Source: Pseudomonas baetica (GTDB lineage Bacteria; Pseudomonadota; Gammaproteobacteria; Pseudomonadales; Pseudomonadaceae). Taken from it: a stretch of 64,000 nucleotides of DNA. The notes beneath the pieces were generated by a model that ran no database searches, was not told the DNA's origin, and saw only the letters and a program-made list of their open reading frames with translations. Made by a program: the position numbers and the translations under genes. The stretch lies in contig NZ_PHHE01000001.1 of NCBI RefSeq assembly GCF_002813455.1, forward strand, positions 4,274,001 through 4,338,000. The letters are read 5' to 3'. Position 1 is the first letter of the stretch. Each line of letters starts with the position of its first letter. Positions 21,425 through 31,507 of the stretch are shown piece by piece.

Positions 21425-22960
21425 TTAAAGGGTTTTCGAGATCCGGCTGGCCATCAGTGCCCAGCCAAACAACAGCACGCACACAATGATCAGCGGCCAC
21501 GAACGCCATTGCAGATAGGGCGTCAGGTTGTGCATCGGCACCACCTCGCCGTACAGCACGCCCTGTTCGAACTGCGGAATCTGTTCGGTGATCTGCCCGA
21601 ACGGGTTGATCAATCCGGTCACGCCGTTGTTGGTCGCACGGATCATCCAGCGTCCAGCTTCCAGCGCGCGCATTTGCGCCATCTGCAAGTGTTGCAGCGG
21701 GCCGATCGAGGTGCCGAACCAGGTGTCGTTGCTGATCGTCAGCAACAGATCACTGCGCGCCGAGAGGCTGGCGGCGAACTCCGGATAGACCACTTCGTAG
21801 CAGATGAACGGCGCGATCTGATAACCCTTGGCTTGCAGCAATGCCTGATCGGCCGGGCCGCGAGCGAAGTCGGACATCGGCAGGTCGAAGAAAGCGATCA
21901 GCCCGCGCAATACGTCTTGCAACGGTACGTATTCGCCGAATGGCACCAGTTTCTGCTTCAGGTAAGTGCCATCGCCTTCACCGACCACGGTGATGCCGTT
22001 GAAGAAGCGTCTTTCGTGATGCACCGTTTGGCGAATGGGTACGCCGGTAATCAACGCCGATTTACGCTCGGCGGCGAAGGTGCCCATCATGTTCAGGTAA
22101 CCCTCGGCGGACTCCTTGAGCACGGGGACGGCGGTTTCCGGCCAGATCAGCAGATCCACCGGTTTGGAACGGAAACTCAGGTCGCGGTACAACGCCAGTT
22201 GCGCGTTGAGTTCTGCCGGGTCCCATTTCATGCTTTGCGCGACGTTGCCCTGAATCGCCGCGACGGTCAGCGGCGCACCGGACGGGCTGGTCCAGGCGTG
22301 GCCCTTGAGCGCGATGCCCGCCACCCATGGCCCGACCAGCAACAGCAGGCCAGCCGCAACAAAAGCCTTGCGACCGGTTTGCAGCAGACGCGGCGCGTTG
22401 TAGATCAGCGCAGCGGTCAGCGCCAGGACGAACGACACCAGCCACATGCCACCCACCGGCGCCAGACCGGACAGCGGCCCGTCGAGCTGACTGTAACCGG
22501 AGTAGAGCCACGGGAAACCGGTCAGGAACCAACCGCGAAACGCCTCCTGAGCGACCCATAGCGCAGCGAACGCCAAGGCATCGGCCAGCGGCGCCTCATT
22601 GCGGCGCAACCAGCGTGCCCACAGCCAGGCGGGGAGGGCGAAGAAAAAGGCAATCGCTGCGGTAAACAGCAGCATCAGGAATCCGGCCAACAGCACCGAA
22701 GCGCCGCCGAAATGATGAATGCTGTAGTAAATCCAACTGGTACCGGCGCCGAACAGGCCGAAACCGAAGCACCAGCCACGGCCCAGCGCCTGGCGCGGGC
22801 TTAGCTCGCGCAGGCCGGCATAGAACAAACCGACCGCCAGCAGAGCCAGCGGCCAGATATCGAAGGGTGCCAGAGCGAACGTGGTGATTGCACCGGCCGC
22901 CACGGCCAGCAGGTTACCGGGCCAGCCGGGGCGGGTTGTCCAGCGCAGGGGGTATGTCAT
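21425..22960 (-). CDS. lnt: apolipoprotein N-acyltransferase
   Basis: Lnt (511 aa) adds the third acyl chain to the N-terminal Cys of lipoproteins in the inner membrane. Several N-terminal membrane segments precede a nitrilase-like domain. The catalytic triad regions are LIWPETAVPVLKE (Glu), LKQKLVPFGEYVPL (Lys) and PFICYEVVYPEF (Cys). The C-terminus has a last membrane helix (WPLIIVCVLLFGWALM). The start codon lies inside one arm of the inverted-repeat element at 22949-23213. It is next to corC, as in E. coli and PAO1. Confidence 0.96.
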   Translation of the reverse strand: MTYPLRWTTRPGWPGNLLAVAAGAITTFALAPFDIWPLALLAVGLFYAGLRELSPRQALGRGWCFGFGLFGAGTSWIYYSIHHFGGASVLLAGFLMLLFTAAIAFFFALPAWLWARWLRRNEAPLADALAFAALWVAQEAFRGWFLTGFPWLYSGYSQLDGPLSGLAPVGGMWLVSFVLALTAALIYNAPRLLQTGRKAFVAAGLLLLVGPWVAGIALKGHAWTSPSGAPLTVAAIQGNVAQSMKWDPAELNAQLALYRDLSFRSKPVDLLIWPETAVPVLKESAEGYLNMMGTFAAERKSALITGVPIRQTVHHERRFFNGITVVGEGDGTYLKQKLVPFGEYVPLQDVLRGLIAFFDLPMSDFARGPADQALLQAKGYQIAPFICYEVVYPEFAASLSARSDLLLTISNDTWFGTSIGPLQHLQMAQMRALEAGRWMIRATNNGVTGLINPFGQITEQIPQFEQGVLYGEVVPMHNLTPYLQWRSWPLIIVCVLLFGWALMASRISKTL

Positions 22961-23213
22961 CAGCTATTTCCTGTATCGCGCCGGGTCTGCTGTTACGCAG
23001 GGCAAGGCGCGAGGAGTGAAGTTTGGTTTTTCAAATGAACGACGAGTAACGCAGCCCTGCGTAACAGCAGGCCCGGCCCTGCGGGTTACGACTGAAAGCG
23101 GGCCATGCTGCGTTGCAGTCCTTGGAAAGGGAATGCCATTCCCTGCGGACTGCGCCTTGCCTGGCCCGCTTTCAGGCGCAACGCGATGCAGGAAACAGCT
23201 GATGACATACCCC
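22949..23213. repeat. composite inverted-repeat element between lnt and corC
   Basis: The outer 32-bp arms at 22949-22980 and 23182-23213 match as inverse copies with 2 mismatches. The left arm includes the lnt start codon. Inside are a 23-bp inverted repeat (22981-23003 / 23054-23076, one mismatch) and a long imperfect hairpin built from 23092-23105 / 23162-23175, GCAGTCC / GGACTGC and AGGGAATG / CATTCCCT. No convincing ORF lies within. It fills the whole gap of 267 bp. Confidence 0.8.
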
Positions 23214-23227
23214 AGTCCTTAGATTTT

Positions 23228-24067
23228 TTACCGAGCGATTGGCGTGAGTCGCAGCAAGTGAATCCGACGGCTGTCGGCGTTCAGGATGCGGAAACGATAG
23301 GCGCCGATTTCAGTGATTTCGTTACGTTTTGGCAAGTGCCCGAACGCGCTCATCACCAGACCGCCGACGGTGTCGAACTCATCGTCCGAGAACTCGCTGT
23401 CGAAGAACTCGTTGAAGTTCTCGATCGGCGTCAGCGCCTTGATCAGGAAGTCACCGCTGGGCAGCGGCTTGATGTAGCTGTCTTCTTCGACGTCGTGCTC
23501 GTCTTCGATGTCGCCGACGATCTGTTCGAGCACGTCTTCGATGGTCACCAGACCCGCCACGCCGCCGTATTCGTCGATGACGATGGCCATGTGGTTGTGG
23601 TTGGCGCGGAACTCACGCAGCAACACGTTCAGACGCTTGGACTCCGGCACGAACGTGGCCGGGCGCAGCAGATCCTTGATGTTGAAGCTGTCGCCGTTCT
23701 CCTTGAGGATCAGCGGCAGCAGATCCTTGGCCAGCAGCACGCCCATCACGTCGTCGTGGCTTTCGCCGATGACCGGGTAGCGCGAGTGGGCCGAGTCGAC
23801 CACGGCGGGGAGGAATTCGCGGGGTGTCTGGGTCGCCTTGATGCTGATCATCTGCGAACGCGGCACCATGATGTCGCGTACTTGCAGGTCAGCCACCTGA
23901 ATGGCGCCTTCGACGATGGCCAGCGCTTCGCTGTCCAGCAGTTTGTTCTGATGTGCATCGCGCAGCAGCTCAAGCAGCTCCTGACGGTTCTTCGGCTCGT
24001 GGGCAAAAGCCTGGGTCAGTTTACCCAGCCATGACTTCTGCCCGTTGCTCGATCGATCTTCGCTCAT
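23228..24067 (-). CDS. corC: CorC/YbeX family CBS-domain protein (magnesium/cobalt efflux)
   Basis: A 279-aa protein lacking the membrane DUF21 part. Two CBS domains (IMVPRSQMISIKA... and LRPATFVPESKRLNVLLREFRANHNHMAIVIDEYGGVAGLVTIEDVLEQIVGDIEDEHD, given here by motif ends) are followed by a CorC_HlyC domain. Genetically linked to Mg/Co homeostasis and to ribosome-linked YbeY. It lies 5 bp after ybeY in the miaB-phoH-ybeY-corC-lnt order. Confidence 0.94.
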   Translation of the reverse strand: MSEDRSSNGQKSWLGKLTQAFAHEPKNRQELLELLRDAHQNKLLDSEALAIVEGAIQVADLQVRDIMVPRSQMISIKATQTPREFLPAVVDSAHSRYPVIGESHDDVMGVLLAKDLLPLILKENGDSFNIKDLLRPATFVPESKRLNVLLREFRANHNHMAIVIDEYGGVAGLVTIEDVLEQIVGDIEDEHDVEEDSYIKPLPSGDFLIKALTPIENFNEFFDSEFSDDEFDTVGGLVMSAFGHLPKRNEITEIGAYRFRILNADSRRIHLLRLTPIAR

Positions 24068-24072
24068 AGCGA

Positions 24073-24567
24073 TTACTCTGAATCCTTTGTTGTAACGATA
24101 GGGGATGTGTCGGGTTCGTCGTCCGCGTACGGATCGGGGTAGCCCAGTTCAGCAAGCAACTCGCGTTCCAGCGCTTCCATTTCTTCGGCTTCCTCGTCAT
24201 CTATATGGTCGTAACCGAGCAGATGCAAGCAGCCGTGAATGACCAGATGCGCCCAGTGGGCCTTTAGTTCCTTGCCTTGTTCGGCAGCTTCGCGCTCGAC
24301 CACCGCCACGCAGATCACCAGATCGCCCAGCAGCGGGATATCGAGAAACTCGTCGGGCACTTCGGCGGGGAACGACAGGACGTTGGTCGCGTAGTCCTTG
24401 TGGCGCCAGGTGTGATTGAGTTCGCGGCCTTCTTCCTCGTCGACCAGACGAATGGTCATTTCCGAGTCGGCAGTGCGCTGGCGCAGGGCCAGTTCGCACC
24501 ACAGGCGGAAGTCGGCCTCATCCGGCGCGCTCGCTTCAGTCGCGATTTGCAGGTCTAGCTCAAGCAT
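24073..24567 (-). CDS. ybeY: endoribonuclease YbeY (rRNA maturation)
   Basis: YbeY (about 164 aa) is a single-strand RNase involved in 16S 3'-end maturation and ribosome quality control. The metal-binding motif H-x3-H-x5-H is [11 protein letters not shown]. The downstream acidic stretch [12 protein letters not shown] and the substrate-site Arg in [17 protein letters not shown] are typical. The ATG at 24567 (MLELDLQIA) overlaps the end of the PhoH-like gene; the open frame begins slightly earlier at 24597. Confidence 0.95.
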   Translation of the reverse strand: MLELDLQIATEASAPDEADFRLWCELALRQRTADSEMTIRLVDEEEGRELNHTWRHKDYATNVLSFPAEVPDEFLDIPLLGDLVICVAVVEREAAEQGKELKAHWAHLVIHGCLHLLGYDHIDDEEAEEMEALERELLAELGYPDPYADDEPDTSPIVTTKDSE

Positions 24568-25558
24568 TTCGCGAGGTGTCCTTGGGCGCTTCGTCACGGT
24601 TTTCGAAGCGCTCGTAGGCTTCGACGATCCGCTGTACCAAAGGATGGCGCACGACGTCTTTAGGCTGGAAGTGCGTAAAGCTGATGCCGGGCACGTCTTT
24701 CAACACCTCGATCACGTGGTGCAGACCGGATTTGGTGCCTTTCGGCAAGTCGACCTGGGTGATGTCGCCGGTAATGACCGCGGTCGAGCCGAAGCCGATC
24801 CGGGTCAGGAACATTTTCATTTGCTCGACGGTGGTGTTCTGGCTTTCGTCGAGAATGATGAAGCTGTTGTTCAGCGTGCGGCCGCGCATGTAGGCCAGCG
24901 GCGCGACTTCGATCACCTGGCGCTCGATCAGCTTGGCCACGTATTCGAAGCCGAGCATTTCGTAGAGTGCGTCGTAGAGCGGGCGCAGGTACGGGTCGAT
25001 CTTCTGCGACAGGTCGCCGGGCAGGAAACCGAGTTTTTCACCCGCCTCAACCGCCGGACGCACCAGCAGGATGCGCCGAATCTGTTCGCGCTCCAGCGCA
25101 TCGACCGCACAAGCCACAGCGAGATAGGTCTTGCCGGTACCGGCCGGGCCGATGCCGAAGTTGATGTCGTTGCCGAGGATTTCCTTCACGTAGCGCAATT
25201 GATTCAAGCCGCGTGGGCGAATCATGCCTTTCTTGGTGCGCAGGGCGACGGAGGCTTCGGCAGGGGCGTGGTTGTCCAGTTCTACGACGGCCGATTCCTG
25301 GAGGAACAGGTGAACCGTATCTGGCGACAGCTCTGAACCTTTGGTTTCCCGGTACAGGCGACGGATCAGATTTTCCGCAGACGTGGTGAGCTTGGGATCG
25401 CCGATCAGTTCGAACTGGTTTCCGCGGTTGCGGATCTCGATAGTCAGGCGCTGTTCGATCAAGCGCAGATGCTCGTCGAATTGCCCGCACAGATTGGCGA
25501 AGCGGCGAGCCTCAAAGGGCTCGAGGATAAAACGATGTGGTTCTATGGGTGCGTTCAA
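24560..25558 (-). CDS. ybeZ: PhoH-like ATPase YbeZ
   Basis: A PhoH-family P-loop protein of about 332 aa that partners YbeY in RNA metabolism. Walker A is [13 protein letters not shown] and Walker B is [28 protein letters not shown] is another family block. The best start is a TTG at 25558 ([19 protein letters not shown]), because related proteins begin at this NAPIEPHRF segment. The frame is open to 25654. A REP pair separates it from miaB. Confidence 0.93.
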   Translation of the reverse strand: MNAPIEPHRFILEPFEARRFANLCGQFDEHLRLIEQRLTIEIRNRGNQFELIGDPKLTTSAENLIRRLYRETKGSELSPDTVHLFLQESAVVELDNHAPAEASVALRTKKGMIRPRGLNQLRYVKEILGNDINFGIGPAGTGKTYLAVACAVDALEREQIRRILLVRPAVEAGEKLGFLPGDLSQKIDPYLRPLYDALYEMLGFEYVAKLIERQVIEVAPLAYMRGRTLNNSFIILDESQNTTVEQMKMFLTRIGFGSTAVITGDITQVDLPKGTKSGLHHVIEVLKDVPGISFTHFQPKDVVRHPLVQRIVEAYERFENRDEAPKDTSRNA

Positions 25559-25657
25559 GGTCGTATTTAGCCGCCCTGGGGCAATTAAGATGAAATCAAG
25601 GATAACGCCAGTGGCGTGGGTGCGAAAGCTCTTAAATATCGCAAGGTCAATCACGGT

Positions 25658-25752
25658 CCCTGTAGGAGCGAGCCTGCTCGCGAAAGGGGTGTATCAGCAC
25701 AGTGGATAGTGGCTGACACGACGCCTTCGCGAGCAGGCTCGCTCATACAGGG
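25658..25752. repeat. REP inverted pair
   Basis: Arms CCCTGTAGGAGCGAGCCTGC (from 25658) and the inverse ending at 25752 are separated by about 41 bp. They lie in the gap between miaB and the PhoH-like gene, and could separate their transcription. Confidence 0.85.
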
Positions 25753-25763
25753 GAAATGCAGTG

Positions 25764-27092
25764 TTACTGGATCAACGAACCACGCAGCGAGTGCGGTTGT
25801 GCCGCATCAATGTGCACGTCGGCGAACTGGCCGATCAGGGTTGGATTGTCGCAGCGGAAGTTGACGATTCGATTATTCTCGGTACGCCCTTGCAGTTCGC
25901 CAGGGTCTTTTTTCGAGTAATCGGTCACCAGAATCCGCTGGATCGAACCGACCATTTGTCGGCTGATCTCGAAGCCTTGCTGATTCAGGCGATGTTGCAG
26001 TGCATTCAGACGCTCTTTCTTCAACTCTTCCGGGGTGTCATCGGCCAGATCAGCGGCGGGAGTACCCGGGCGCTGGCTGTAGACGAAGGAGTAGGAAAAG
26101 TCGAAGCCGACGTCGGCAATCAGCTTCATGGTCTGCTCGAAATCTTTCTCGGTCTCGCCGGGGAAACCGACGATGAAGTCCGAGCTGATGCAGATCCCCG
26201 GTACCGCCGCACGCAGTTTGCGTAGCTTGGATTTGTACTCCAGTGCGGTGTGGTTGCGTTTCATCGCCGCCAGAATCCGGTCCGAACCCGATTGCACCGG
26301 CAAGTGCAGATGTTTCACCAGCTCCGGCACGTCGGCGTGAGCCTGGATCAGGCTGTCGGAGAACTCCAGCGGATGCGAAGTGGTGTAGCGGATGCGGTCG
26401 ATGCCATCGACGGCGGCGACCACACGGATCAGCTCGGCGAGATCCGCCAGACGGCCGTCATGGGTGGTGCCGCGATAGCCGTTGACGTTCTGCCCCAGCA
26501 GGGTCACTTCGCGTACGCCGTTTTCGGCCAGGTGGATGATCTCGGCGATCACGTCGTCGAACGGCCGGCTGACTTCTTCGCCGCGGGTGTAGGGCACCAC
26601 GCAGAACGTGCAGTACTTGCTGCAACCTTCCATCACCGACACATAGGCGCTCGGGCCGTCGATGCGCGGCTCGGGCAAATGGTCGAATTTTTCGATTTCC
26701 GGGAACGAGACGTCGACTTGCGGCAGTTTGGTGCTGCGTGCGGCGTCGATCATCTCCGGCAGGCGGTGCAGCGTTTGCGGGCCGAAAACAACGTCGACAT
26801 AAGGGGCGCGATCGCGGATCGCCGCGCCTTCCTGGCTTGCCACGCAACCGCCGACGGCGATCACCATCTCCGGGTTGGCCAGTTTCAGTTCGCGCCAGCG
26901 GCCGAGCTGCGAGTACACCCGATCCTGGGCGCGCTCGCGGATCGAGCAGGTGTTGAGCAGAATCACGTCGGCGTCTTCCGCACGCGCGGTGACTTCCAGG
27001 GCCTGATGTTCACCCAGCAGATCGACCATGCGCGAGCTGTCGTACTCGTTCATCTGGCAACCGTGGGTTTCGATGTAAAGCTTCTTGGCCAT
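25764..27092 (-). CDS. miaB: tRNA-2-methylthio-N6-dimethylallyladenosine synthase
   Basis: MiaB (442 aa) adds the methylthio group to i6A37 of tRNAs reading UNN codons. It has an N-terminal UPF0004 domain ([18 protein letters not shown]), the radical-SAM CxxxCxxC as [17 protein letters not shown], and a C-terminal TRAM domain ([22 protein letters not shown]). It is the first gene of the miaB-phoH-ybeY-corC-lnt run on the minus strand. Confidence 0.97.
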   Translation of the reverse strand: MAKKLYIETHGCQMNEYDSSRMVDLLGEHQALEVTARAEDADVILLNTCSIRERAQDRVYSQLGRWRELKLANPEMVIAVGGCVASQEGAAIRDRAPYVDVVFGPQTLHRLPEMIDAARSTKLPQVDVSFPEIEKFDHLPEPRIDGPSAYVSVMEGCSKYCTFCVVPYTRGEEVSRPFDDVIAEIIHLAENGVREVTLLGQNVNGYRGTTHDGRLADLAELIRVVAAVDGIDRIRYTTSHPLEFSDSLIQAHADVPELVKHLHLPVQSGSDRILAAMKRNHTALEYKSKLRKLRAAVPGICISSDFIVGFPGETEKDFEQTMKLIADVGFDFSYSFVYSQRPGTPAADLADDTPEELKKERLNALQHRLNQQGFEISRQMVGSIQRILVTDYSKKDPGELQGRTENNRIVNFRCDNPTLIGQFADVHIDAAQPHSLRGSLIQ

Positions 27093-27225
27093 GGATTTTG
27101 GTCGTCACGTGATTCAAAGAACCGCGCATTATAGGGAACAAGCCCTCAGGTTCCTACCGCTGTGCGTCCAGTGGCTATGCTATAGTTTGCGCCCTCATTT
27201 TTATCCCCGATGTTGTCCGCCCGCC

Positions 27226-27555
27226 ATGACCAAACGCGAAGCTCCAATCTACAAGGTGATTTTCCTCAACCAGGGCCAGGTGTTCGAAATGTACGCCAAG
27301 CAGATCTATCAAAGTGATCTGTGGGGTTTCCTGGAAGTGGAAGAGTTCGTCTTTGGCGAGCGCACGCAAGTGGTCGTCGATCCGAGCGAAGAAAAGCTCA
27401 AGGCGCAGTTCGAAGGCGTGGTGCGCAGCTTTGTGCCGATGCATTCGATCGTGCGTATCGACGAGGTCGAGCGTCTGGGCACGCCGAAAATCAGCGAAGC
27501 CCGCGGCGCGGTCGGCAATGTGATGCCGTTTCCGATGCCGATGCCTGAGAAGTAA
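27226..27555 (+). CDS. DUF1820 family protein
   Basis: A 109-aa cytoplasmic protein of unknown function, reading MTKREAPIYKVIFLNQGQV at the start and VGNVMPFPMP near the end. The family is common in gammaproteobacteria. The ATG at 27226 follows an AT-rich leader after the miaB start, so miaB and this gene share a divergent promoter region. A REP pair follows. Confidence 0.88.
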   Translation: MTKREAPIYKVIFLNQGQVFEMYAKQIYQSDLWGFLEVEEFVFGERTQVVVDPSEEKLKAQFEGVVRSFVPMHSIVRIDEVERLGTPKISEARGAVGNVMPFPMPMPEK

Positions 27556-27577
27556 GCCTCAAGACCGAGTCGCCTTA

Positions 27578-27656
27578 TTCGCGAGCAGGTCGAATCGTCG
27601 CACCGTCGCTCCCACAGGGAAATGCATTCCAATGTGGGAGCGAGCCTGCTCGCGAA
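27578..27656. repeat. REP inverted pair with one expanded unit
   Basis: The right unit (27632-27656) is canonical. The left unit (27578-27618) has the ends TTCGCGAGCAGG and CGCTCCCACAGG, but about 16 bases (centred on 27598) replace the short centre. It is either an insertion into a REP or a longer-loop variant. Confidence 0.75.
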
Positions 27657-27681
27657 GAGGCCAGAAAAATCTATAGAGAAA

Positions 27682-28236
27682 TCAGGGAAGAGGCGAGAAA
27701 GGCGTACGCCCATCGGCGCTCTGCAATTCCATCAGGTATTTACGGAAAATTTGCCCGAGTACCTGAGTAGCGGTTTCGAGATCTTCGCGGGACATTTTTT
27801 CCGAGACTTCGTCGGCGGTGTCCAGCGCATCTTCAGCGCCGTTGACTGCGGCCATCTTCAGCACGATGTACGCCTGAATATTATTGGCCTGCACACCTTC
27901 ACCGTGGAAGAACATGGTGCCGAGCTTGAACTGTGCCTGAGCGTGGCCTTGCAATGAGGCCTTTTCGAAATAGCTCAGGGCTTGATTGAGGTCACGCGGC
28001 GCATTCTTGCCGTCGTAGTAGAACTCACCCAACTCGTATTGCGCTTGCGCATCCCCTTCGTCCGCCGCTTTTTGACACGCGGCCAAGGCCTGCGTGACGT
28101 CTTGCGGCTGAGTATTGAGGGTGCAACGACCCATCGCCGGGATCAACAACGAGTTGCCGCCTGCTTGTGCATGCGCGAGCAGGGGCTGAAGGAGCAACAG
28201 GCAGCCCAAGGCAAGGGTGCGGCCGGTGCGGTTCAT
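27682..28236 (-). CDS. Sel1-repeat periplasmic protein
   Basis: A 184-aa protein with a signal peptide (MNRTGRTLALGCLLLLQPLLAHAQAGG region, cleavage after AHA). It carries two or three Sel1/TPR-like repeats, for example DEGDAQAQYELGEFYYDGKNAPRDLNQAL and LQGHAQAQFKLGTMFFHGEGV by their ends. Sel1 repeats bind proteins; the partner is unknown. The ATG at 28236 is chosen because it begins the signal peptide. Confidence 0.85.
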   Translation of the reverse strand: MNRTGRTLALGCLLLLQPLLAHAQAGGNSLLIPAMGRCTLNTQPQDVTQALAACQKAADEGDAQAQYELGEFYYDGKNAPRDLNQALSYFEKASLQGHAQAQFKLGTMFFHGEGVQANNIQAYIVLKMAAVNGAEDALDTADEVSEKMSREDLETATQVLGQIFRKYLMELQSADGRTPFSPLP

Positions 28237-28461
28237 GGGAATCGACTTACCTCTGAAGGGCACGCGGACCCATCGAGGGATCCAATAAGCGCGCATTATG
28301 AAATAAGCAGGGCCAACCTTACAAAGTCTTTACTCGTTTTTCTGCTGCACGGGGAATTTATCGCCCACTTTATGGGCCATTTTTAGCAGGAGCGTCGGAA
28401 AAAGGGGGTGGATGTAGGTGAAAGCTGACGCTGGCAATGGCCAACGTCAGCGGTACGGCGA

Positions 28462-29745
28462 TTACTTCAGTGCAGCGAAGGCGCGCTCGGCCGCATCCAG
28501 CGTAAGCTTCAACTCGGCTTCGCCATGAGCGATCGAGGTGAAACCGGCTTCGAAGGCGCTCGGCGCGAGGTACACGCCACCTTCCAGCATCAGGTGGAAG
28601 AAGCGACCGAACAGTGCTGCGTCGCTGGCCATCACGTCTTCAAAGGTGACAATGTCGTCGGCGCCGCTGAAGTACAGGCCGAACATGCCGCCAGCCTGAG
28701 TGGTCACGAACGGGATGCCTGCGGCATCGGCGCGTTGTTGCAGGCCGTCGAGCAGGCGCGTGGTGTAGTCGGTCAGTTCGTCGTGGAAACCCGGACGGCT
28801 GATCAGGCGCAGCGTGGTCAAACCGGCCGCCATCGCCAGCGGGTTACCCGACAGGGTGCCTGCCTGATACACCGGGCCCAGCGGCGCGATGCGCTCCATG
28901 ATTTCACGCTTGCCGCCGAAGCAGCCGACCGGCATGCCGCCGCCGATGATCTTGCCGAACGTGGTCAGATCCGGGTTCACGCCGTAGTACGCCTGGGCAC
29001 CGCCGAGGGCAACACGGAAACCGGTCATCACTTCGTCGAAAATCAGCACCACGCCATGTTTGTCGCACAGTGAACGCAGGCCTTCGAGGAAACCCGGCGC
29101 CGGCGGCACGCAATTCATGTTGCCGGCCACTGGCTCGACGATGATGCACGCAACGTCCTGGCCGACTTCGCCGAGCATCTTCTCGACAGCGTCGATGTCG
29201 TTGAACGGCAGGGTCAGGGTGTGTTTGGCGAATGCCGCCGGCACGCCGGCCGAACTTGGCACGCCTTGGGTCAGTGCGCCGGAACCGGCCTTGACCAGCA
29301 GGCTGTCGGAGTGACCGTGGTAGCAGCCTTCGAACTTGATGATGCTGTCACGGCCGGTGTAGCCACGGGCCAGACGGATCGCACTCATGGTCGCTTCGGT
29401 GCCGGAGCTGACCATGCGCACCATGTCCATCGATGGCACCAGCGAGCAGACCAGATCGGCCATCTCGGTTTCCATCGCGGTCGGCGCGCCGTAAGACAAG
29501 CCGTGTTGTAGCTGATTGCGCACGGCGTCCAGCACGTCCGGGTGGCTGTGGCCGAGGATCATCGGGCCCCACGAGCCAACGTAATCGACATAACGCTTGT
29601 CGTCTTCGTCGGTCACGTAAGCGCCTTCGGCATGCTTGAAGAACAGCGGCGTGCCGCCAACGCTCTTGAACGCGCGAACCGGCGAGTTCACGCCACCGGG
29701 GATGTGTTTCTGGGCATTGGCAAACAGGGTTTCGGAACGAGACAT
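28462..29745 (-). CDS. hemL: glutamate-1-semialdehyde 2,1-aminomutase
   Basis: HemL (427 aa) converts glutamate-1-semialdehyde to 5-aminolevulinate in tetrapyrrole synthesis, using PLP. Motifs are [16 protein letters not shown], the PLP-site [13 protein letters not shown] and the Schiff-base Lys in [31 protein letters not shown] is also diagnostic. It lies 15 bp after thiE and is the last gene of the thiD-thiE-hemL run. Confidence 0.98.
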   Translation of the reverse strand: MSRSETLFANAQKHIPGGVNSPVRAFKSVGGTPLFFKHAEGAYVTDEDDKRYVDYVGSWGPMILGHSHPDVLDAVRNQLQHGLSYGAPTAMETEMADLVCSLVPSMDMVRMVSSGTEATMSAIRLARGYTGRDSIIKFEGCYHGHSDSLLVKAGSGALTQGVPSSAGVPAAFAKHTLTLPFNDIDAVEKMLGEVGQDVACIIVEPVAGNMNCVPPAPGFLEGLRSLCDKHGVVLIFDEVMTGFRVALGGAQAYYGVNPDLTTFGKIIGGGMPVGCFGGKREIMERIAPLGPVYQAGTLSGNPLAMAAGLTTLRLISRPGFHDELTDYTTRLLDGLQQRADAAGIPFVTTQAGGMFGLYFSGADDIVTFEDVMASDAALFGRFFHLMLEGGVYLAPSAFEAGFTSIAHGEAELKLTLDAAERAFAALK

Positions 29746-29760
29746 GATCGGGCTCTCAAA

Positions 29761-30384
29761 TCAGACTTTCAGTAATTCGTTGAATGCGCGGGCGCGGCGG
29801 GTCACTTCGGCAGTGCTTTGCGCGCCGAACAGGCCATGGACCACGGCCAGCAGATCGACACCGTGGGCCACCAGCGGCTCAGCGTTATCGAGGGTGATGC
29901 CACCAATCGCGCAGATCGGCAGATGCAGTTTGCGCTTGGCTTCGTCTAGCAGGTCGAGGCCGCAGGTCGGTGCGCCGGGCTTGGTGTTGGAGTTGAAGAA
30001 GCGGCCGAAGGCGACGTAGCTCGCGCCTTCTTTGGCGGCTTGTTCTGCCAGATCGATCTGCGCGTGGCAGGTCGAACCGATAATCGCCTTGGAACCGAGC
30101 AGGGCGCGGGTCGGCGACAACGGGCCGTCGGTCTGGCCCAGGTGCACACCGACGTTGAGGCGCGCGGCCAGTTCGGCGTCATCGTTGATGATCAACTGCG
30201 TCTTGTAGCGCTCGCACAGATCACGCAGCGCTTCGGCCTCGCGCAGACGGCGGGCCTCGTCGCTGCTCTTGTCGCGGTATTGCAGCAGGGTGACGCCGCC
30301 TTCCAGCGCCGCCTCCACGTACGACAGAAACTTCCCGGCCAGCAATTGGCTGTCGGTAATGGCATACAGGCCACGTAGTTTCAT
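29761..30384 (-). CDS. thiE: thiamine-phosphate synthase
   Basis: ThiE (207 aa) joins HMP-PP and thiazole phosphate to thiamine phosphate. The TIM-barrel family blocks are [55 protein letters not shown] and [25 protein letters not shown] is the phosphate-binding end. It lies between thiD and hemL. Confidence 0.97.
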   Translation of the reverse strand: MKLRGLYAITDSQLLAGKFLSYVEAALEGGVTLLQYRDKSSDEARRLREAEALRDLCERYKTQLIINDDAELAARLNVGVHLGQTDGPLSPTRALLGSKAIIGSTCHAQIDLAEQAAKEGASYVAFGRFFNSNTKPGAPTCGLDLLDEAKRKLHLPICAIGGITLDNAEPLVAHGVDLLAVVHGLFGAQSTAEVTRRARAFNELLKV

Positions 30385-30402
30385 CAGGCAGACCTCACGA
30401 CG

Positions 30403-31203
30403 TTACGAGCAGAAATCCAGCGGCAGGCGACGCGGTACGAACTGGCCTTTGCCCAGTTGTTCGGCATCGCGCAGGGTACGCCAGGTGTAATCCAGTGCGC
30501 TGCGTACCGCGCTGGCGAGATTTTCACCTTGCGCCAGACGACCGGCCAGGGCACTGGCCAGGGTGCAACCGGAACCGTGATAGCTGCCCGGTAAACGCTG
30601 GCAGTAAAAGGTTTCACGCAGACCGTCGCGGCTATATAGACGATTGTGAATTTCAGTTTCGTCGCCATGCCCGCCGGTGATCAGCAGGTTTTTGACGAAC
30701 GGCAGGAGTTTTTCCGCGCACTCGTCGGCGGTGCCTTCGGGCAGTTCGGCGAGGATGCGGGCTTCTGGAAGGTTGGGGGTGGCAATGATCGACAGTGGCA
30801 GCAGACGCTCACGCATCGCATAACCGACTTCGTCCTTGCCCAGGCGTCCGCCGCCGCCGCCGGCGCGCAGCACCGGGTCGCAGACCACCGGCAAGTGCGG
30901 GTGCGCCGTAAGCAGTTCGACAACGGTGTCGACCATTTCCAGCGAACCGAGCATGCCTAGTTTGACCGCCGCGACTTCGGAGTCGTTGAGCACGGCATTG
31001 GCCTGGGCCAATACCCACTCACGGTCGAGGACGCGGAAGTCAGTGACGTTGACGGTGTCTTGCACGGTCAGGGCGGTGACGGCCGGAGCCGCATGGCAAC
31101 CCTGCGCGAGCAGGGCTTCGATATCTGCCTGCAAGCCGGCGCCACCACTGGGGTCGTGGCCGGAGAGACAGAGGACAACGGGGCGGGAGCTGTAGATATT
31201 CAT
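30403..31203 (-). CDS. thiD: hydroxymethylpyrimidine/phosphomethylpyrimidine kinase
   Basis: ThiD (266 aa) phosphorylates HMP and HMP-P for thiamine synthesis. Ribokinase-like blocks are LSGHDPSGGAGLQADIEA, VKLGMLGS, CDPVLRAGGGG, TPNLPEARIL, LITGGHGDE and GSGCTLASALAGRLAQGE with the catalytic loop. I chose the ATG at 31203 (MNIYSSRPVVL) over an upstream in-frame ATG at 31224. It is divergent from ladS. I saw no thi-box leader upstream. Confidence 0.96.
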   Translation of the reverse strand: MNIYSSRPVVLCLSGHDPSGGAGLQADIEALLAQGCHAAPAVTALTVQDTVNVTDFRVLDREWVLAQANAVLNDSEVAAVKLGMLGSLEMVDTVVELLTAHPHLPVVCDPVLRAGGGGGRLGKDEVGYAMRERLLPLSIIATPNLPEARILAELPEGTADECAEKLLPFVKNLLITGGHGDETEIHNRLYSRDGLRETFYCQRLPGSYHGSGCTLASALAGRLAQGENLASAVRSALDYTWRTLRDAEQLGKGQFVPRRLPLDFCS

Positions 31204-31507
31204 GGTGCGCGAGCTTACCACCAAACCTGATTTTTCGGTTCAGTGCCGTTGTGCCTGGCGGATAACCCGGTCAGAGAATGCTGACCGGTTTGTCACAACC
31301 TGACCAACTCAACAGCTCTAGCTCGGTGCTTTACTCTGAAACGCCCGTTCTAGAGCCTTTGTAGGAAAAATTTCGATGGTGCTCAATGGCCATCAACGGC
31401 TATGCTAGTCTGGATCCAAACCAATAACAGGTAATACCGGTTTTACGTCTACTCAAAGGGAATGGGGGGCTTCCTGACACAACCGGACGAGCCACGCTGG
31501 GGCTTCA
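31204..31507. other. divergent intergenic region thiD/ladS
   Basis: About 300 bp without a gene. It contains a perfect 8-bp inverted repeat CCGGTCAG (31267-31274) / CTGACCGG (31281-31288) around AGAATG. This could be an operator or an RNA hairpin in the thiD leader. No tRNA or clear sRNA is seen. Confidence 0.5.

Noticed and set aside
31225..31507. A thiamine-pyrophosphate riboswitch upstream of thiD
   Set aside because: I looked for the conserved CUGAGA and thi-box segments on the minus strand and found no convincing match; only an 8-bp hairpin is present.
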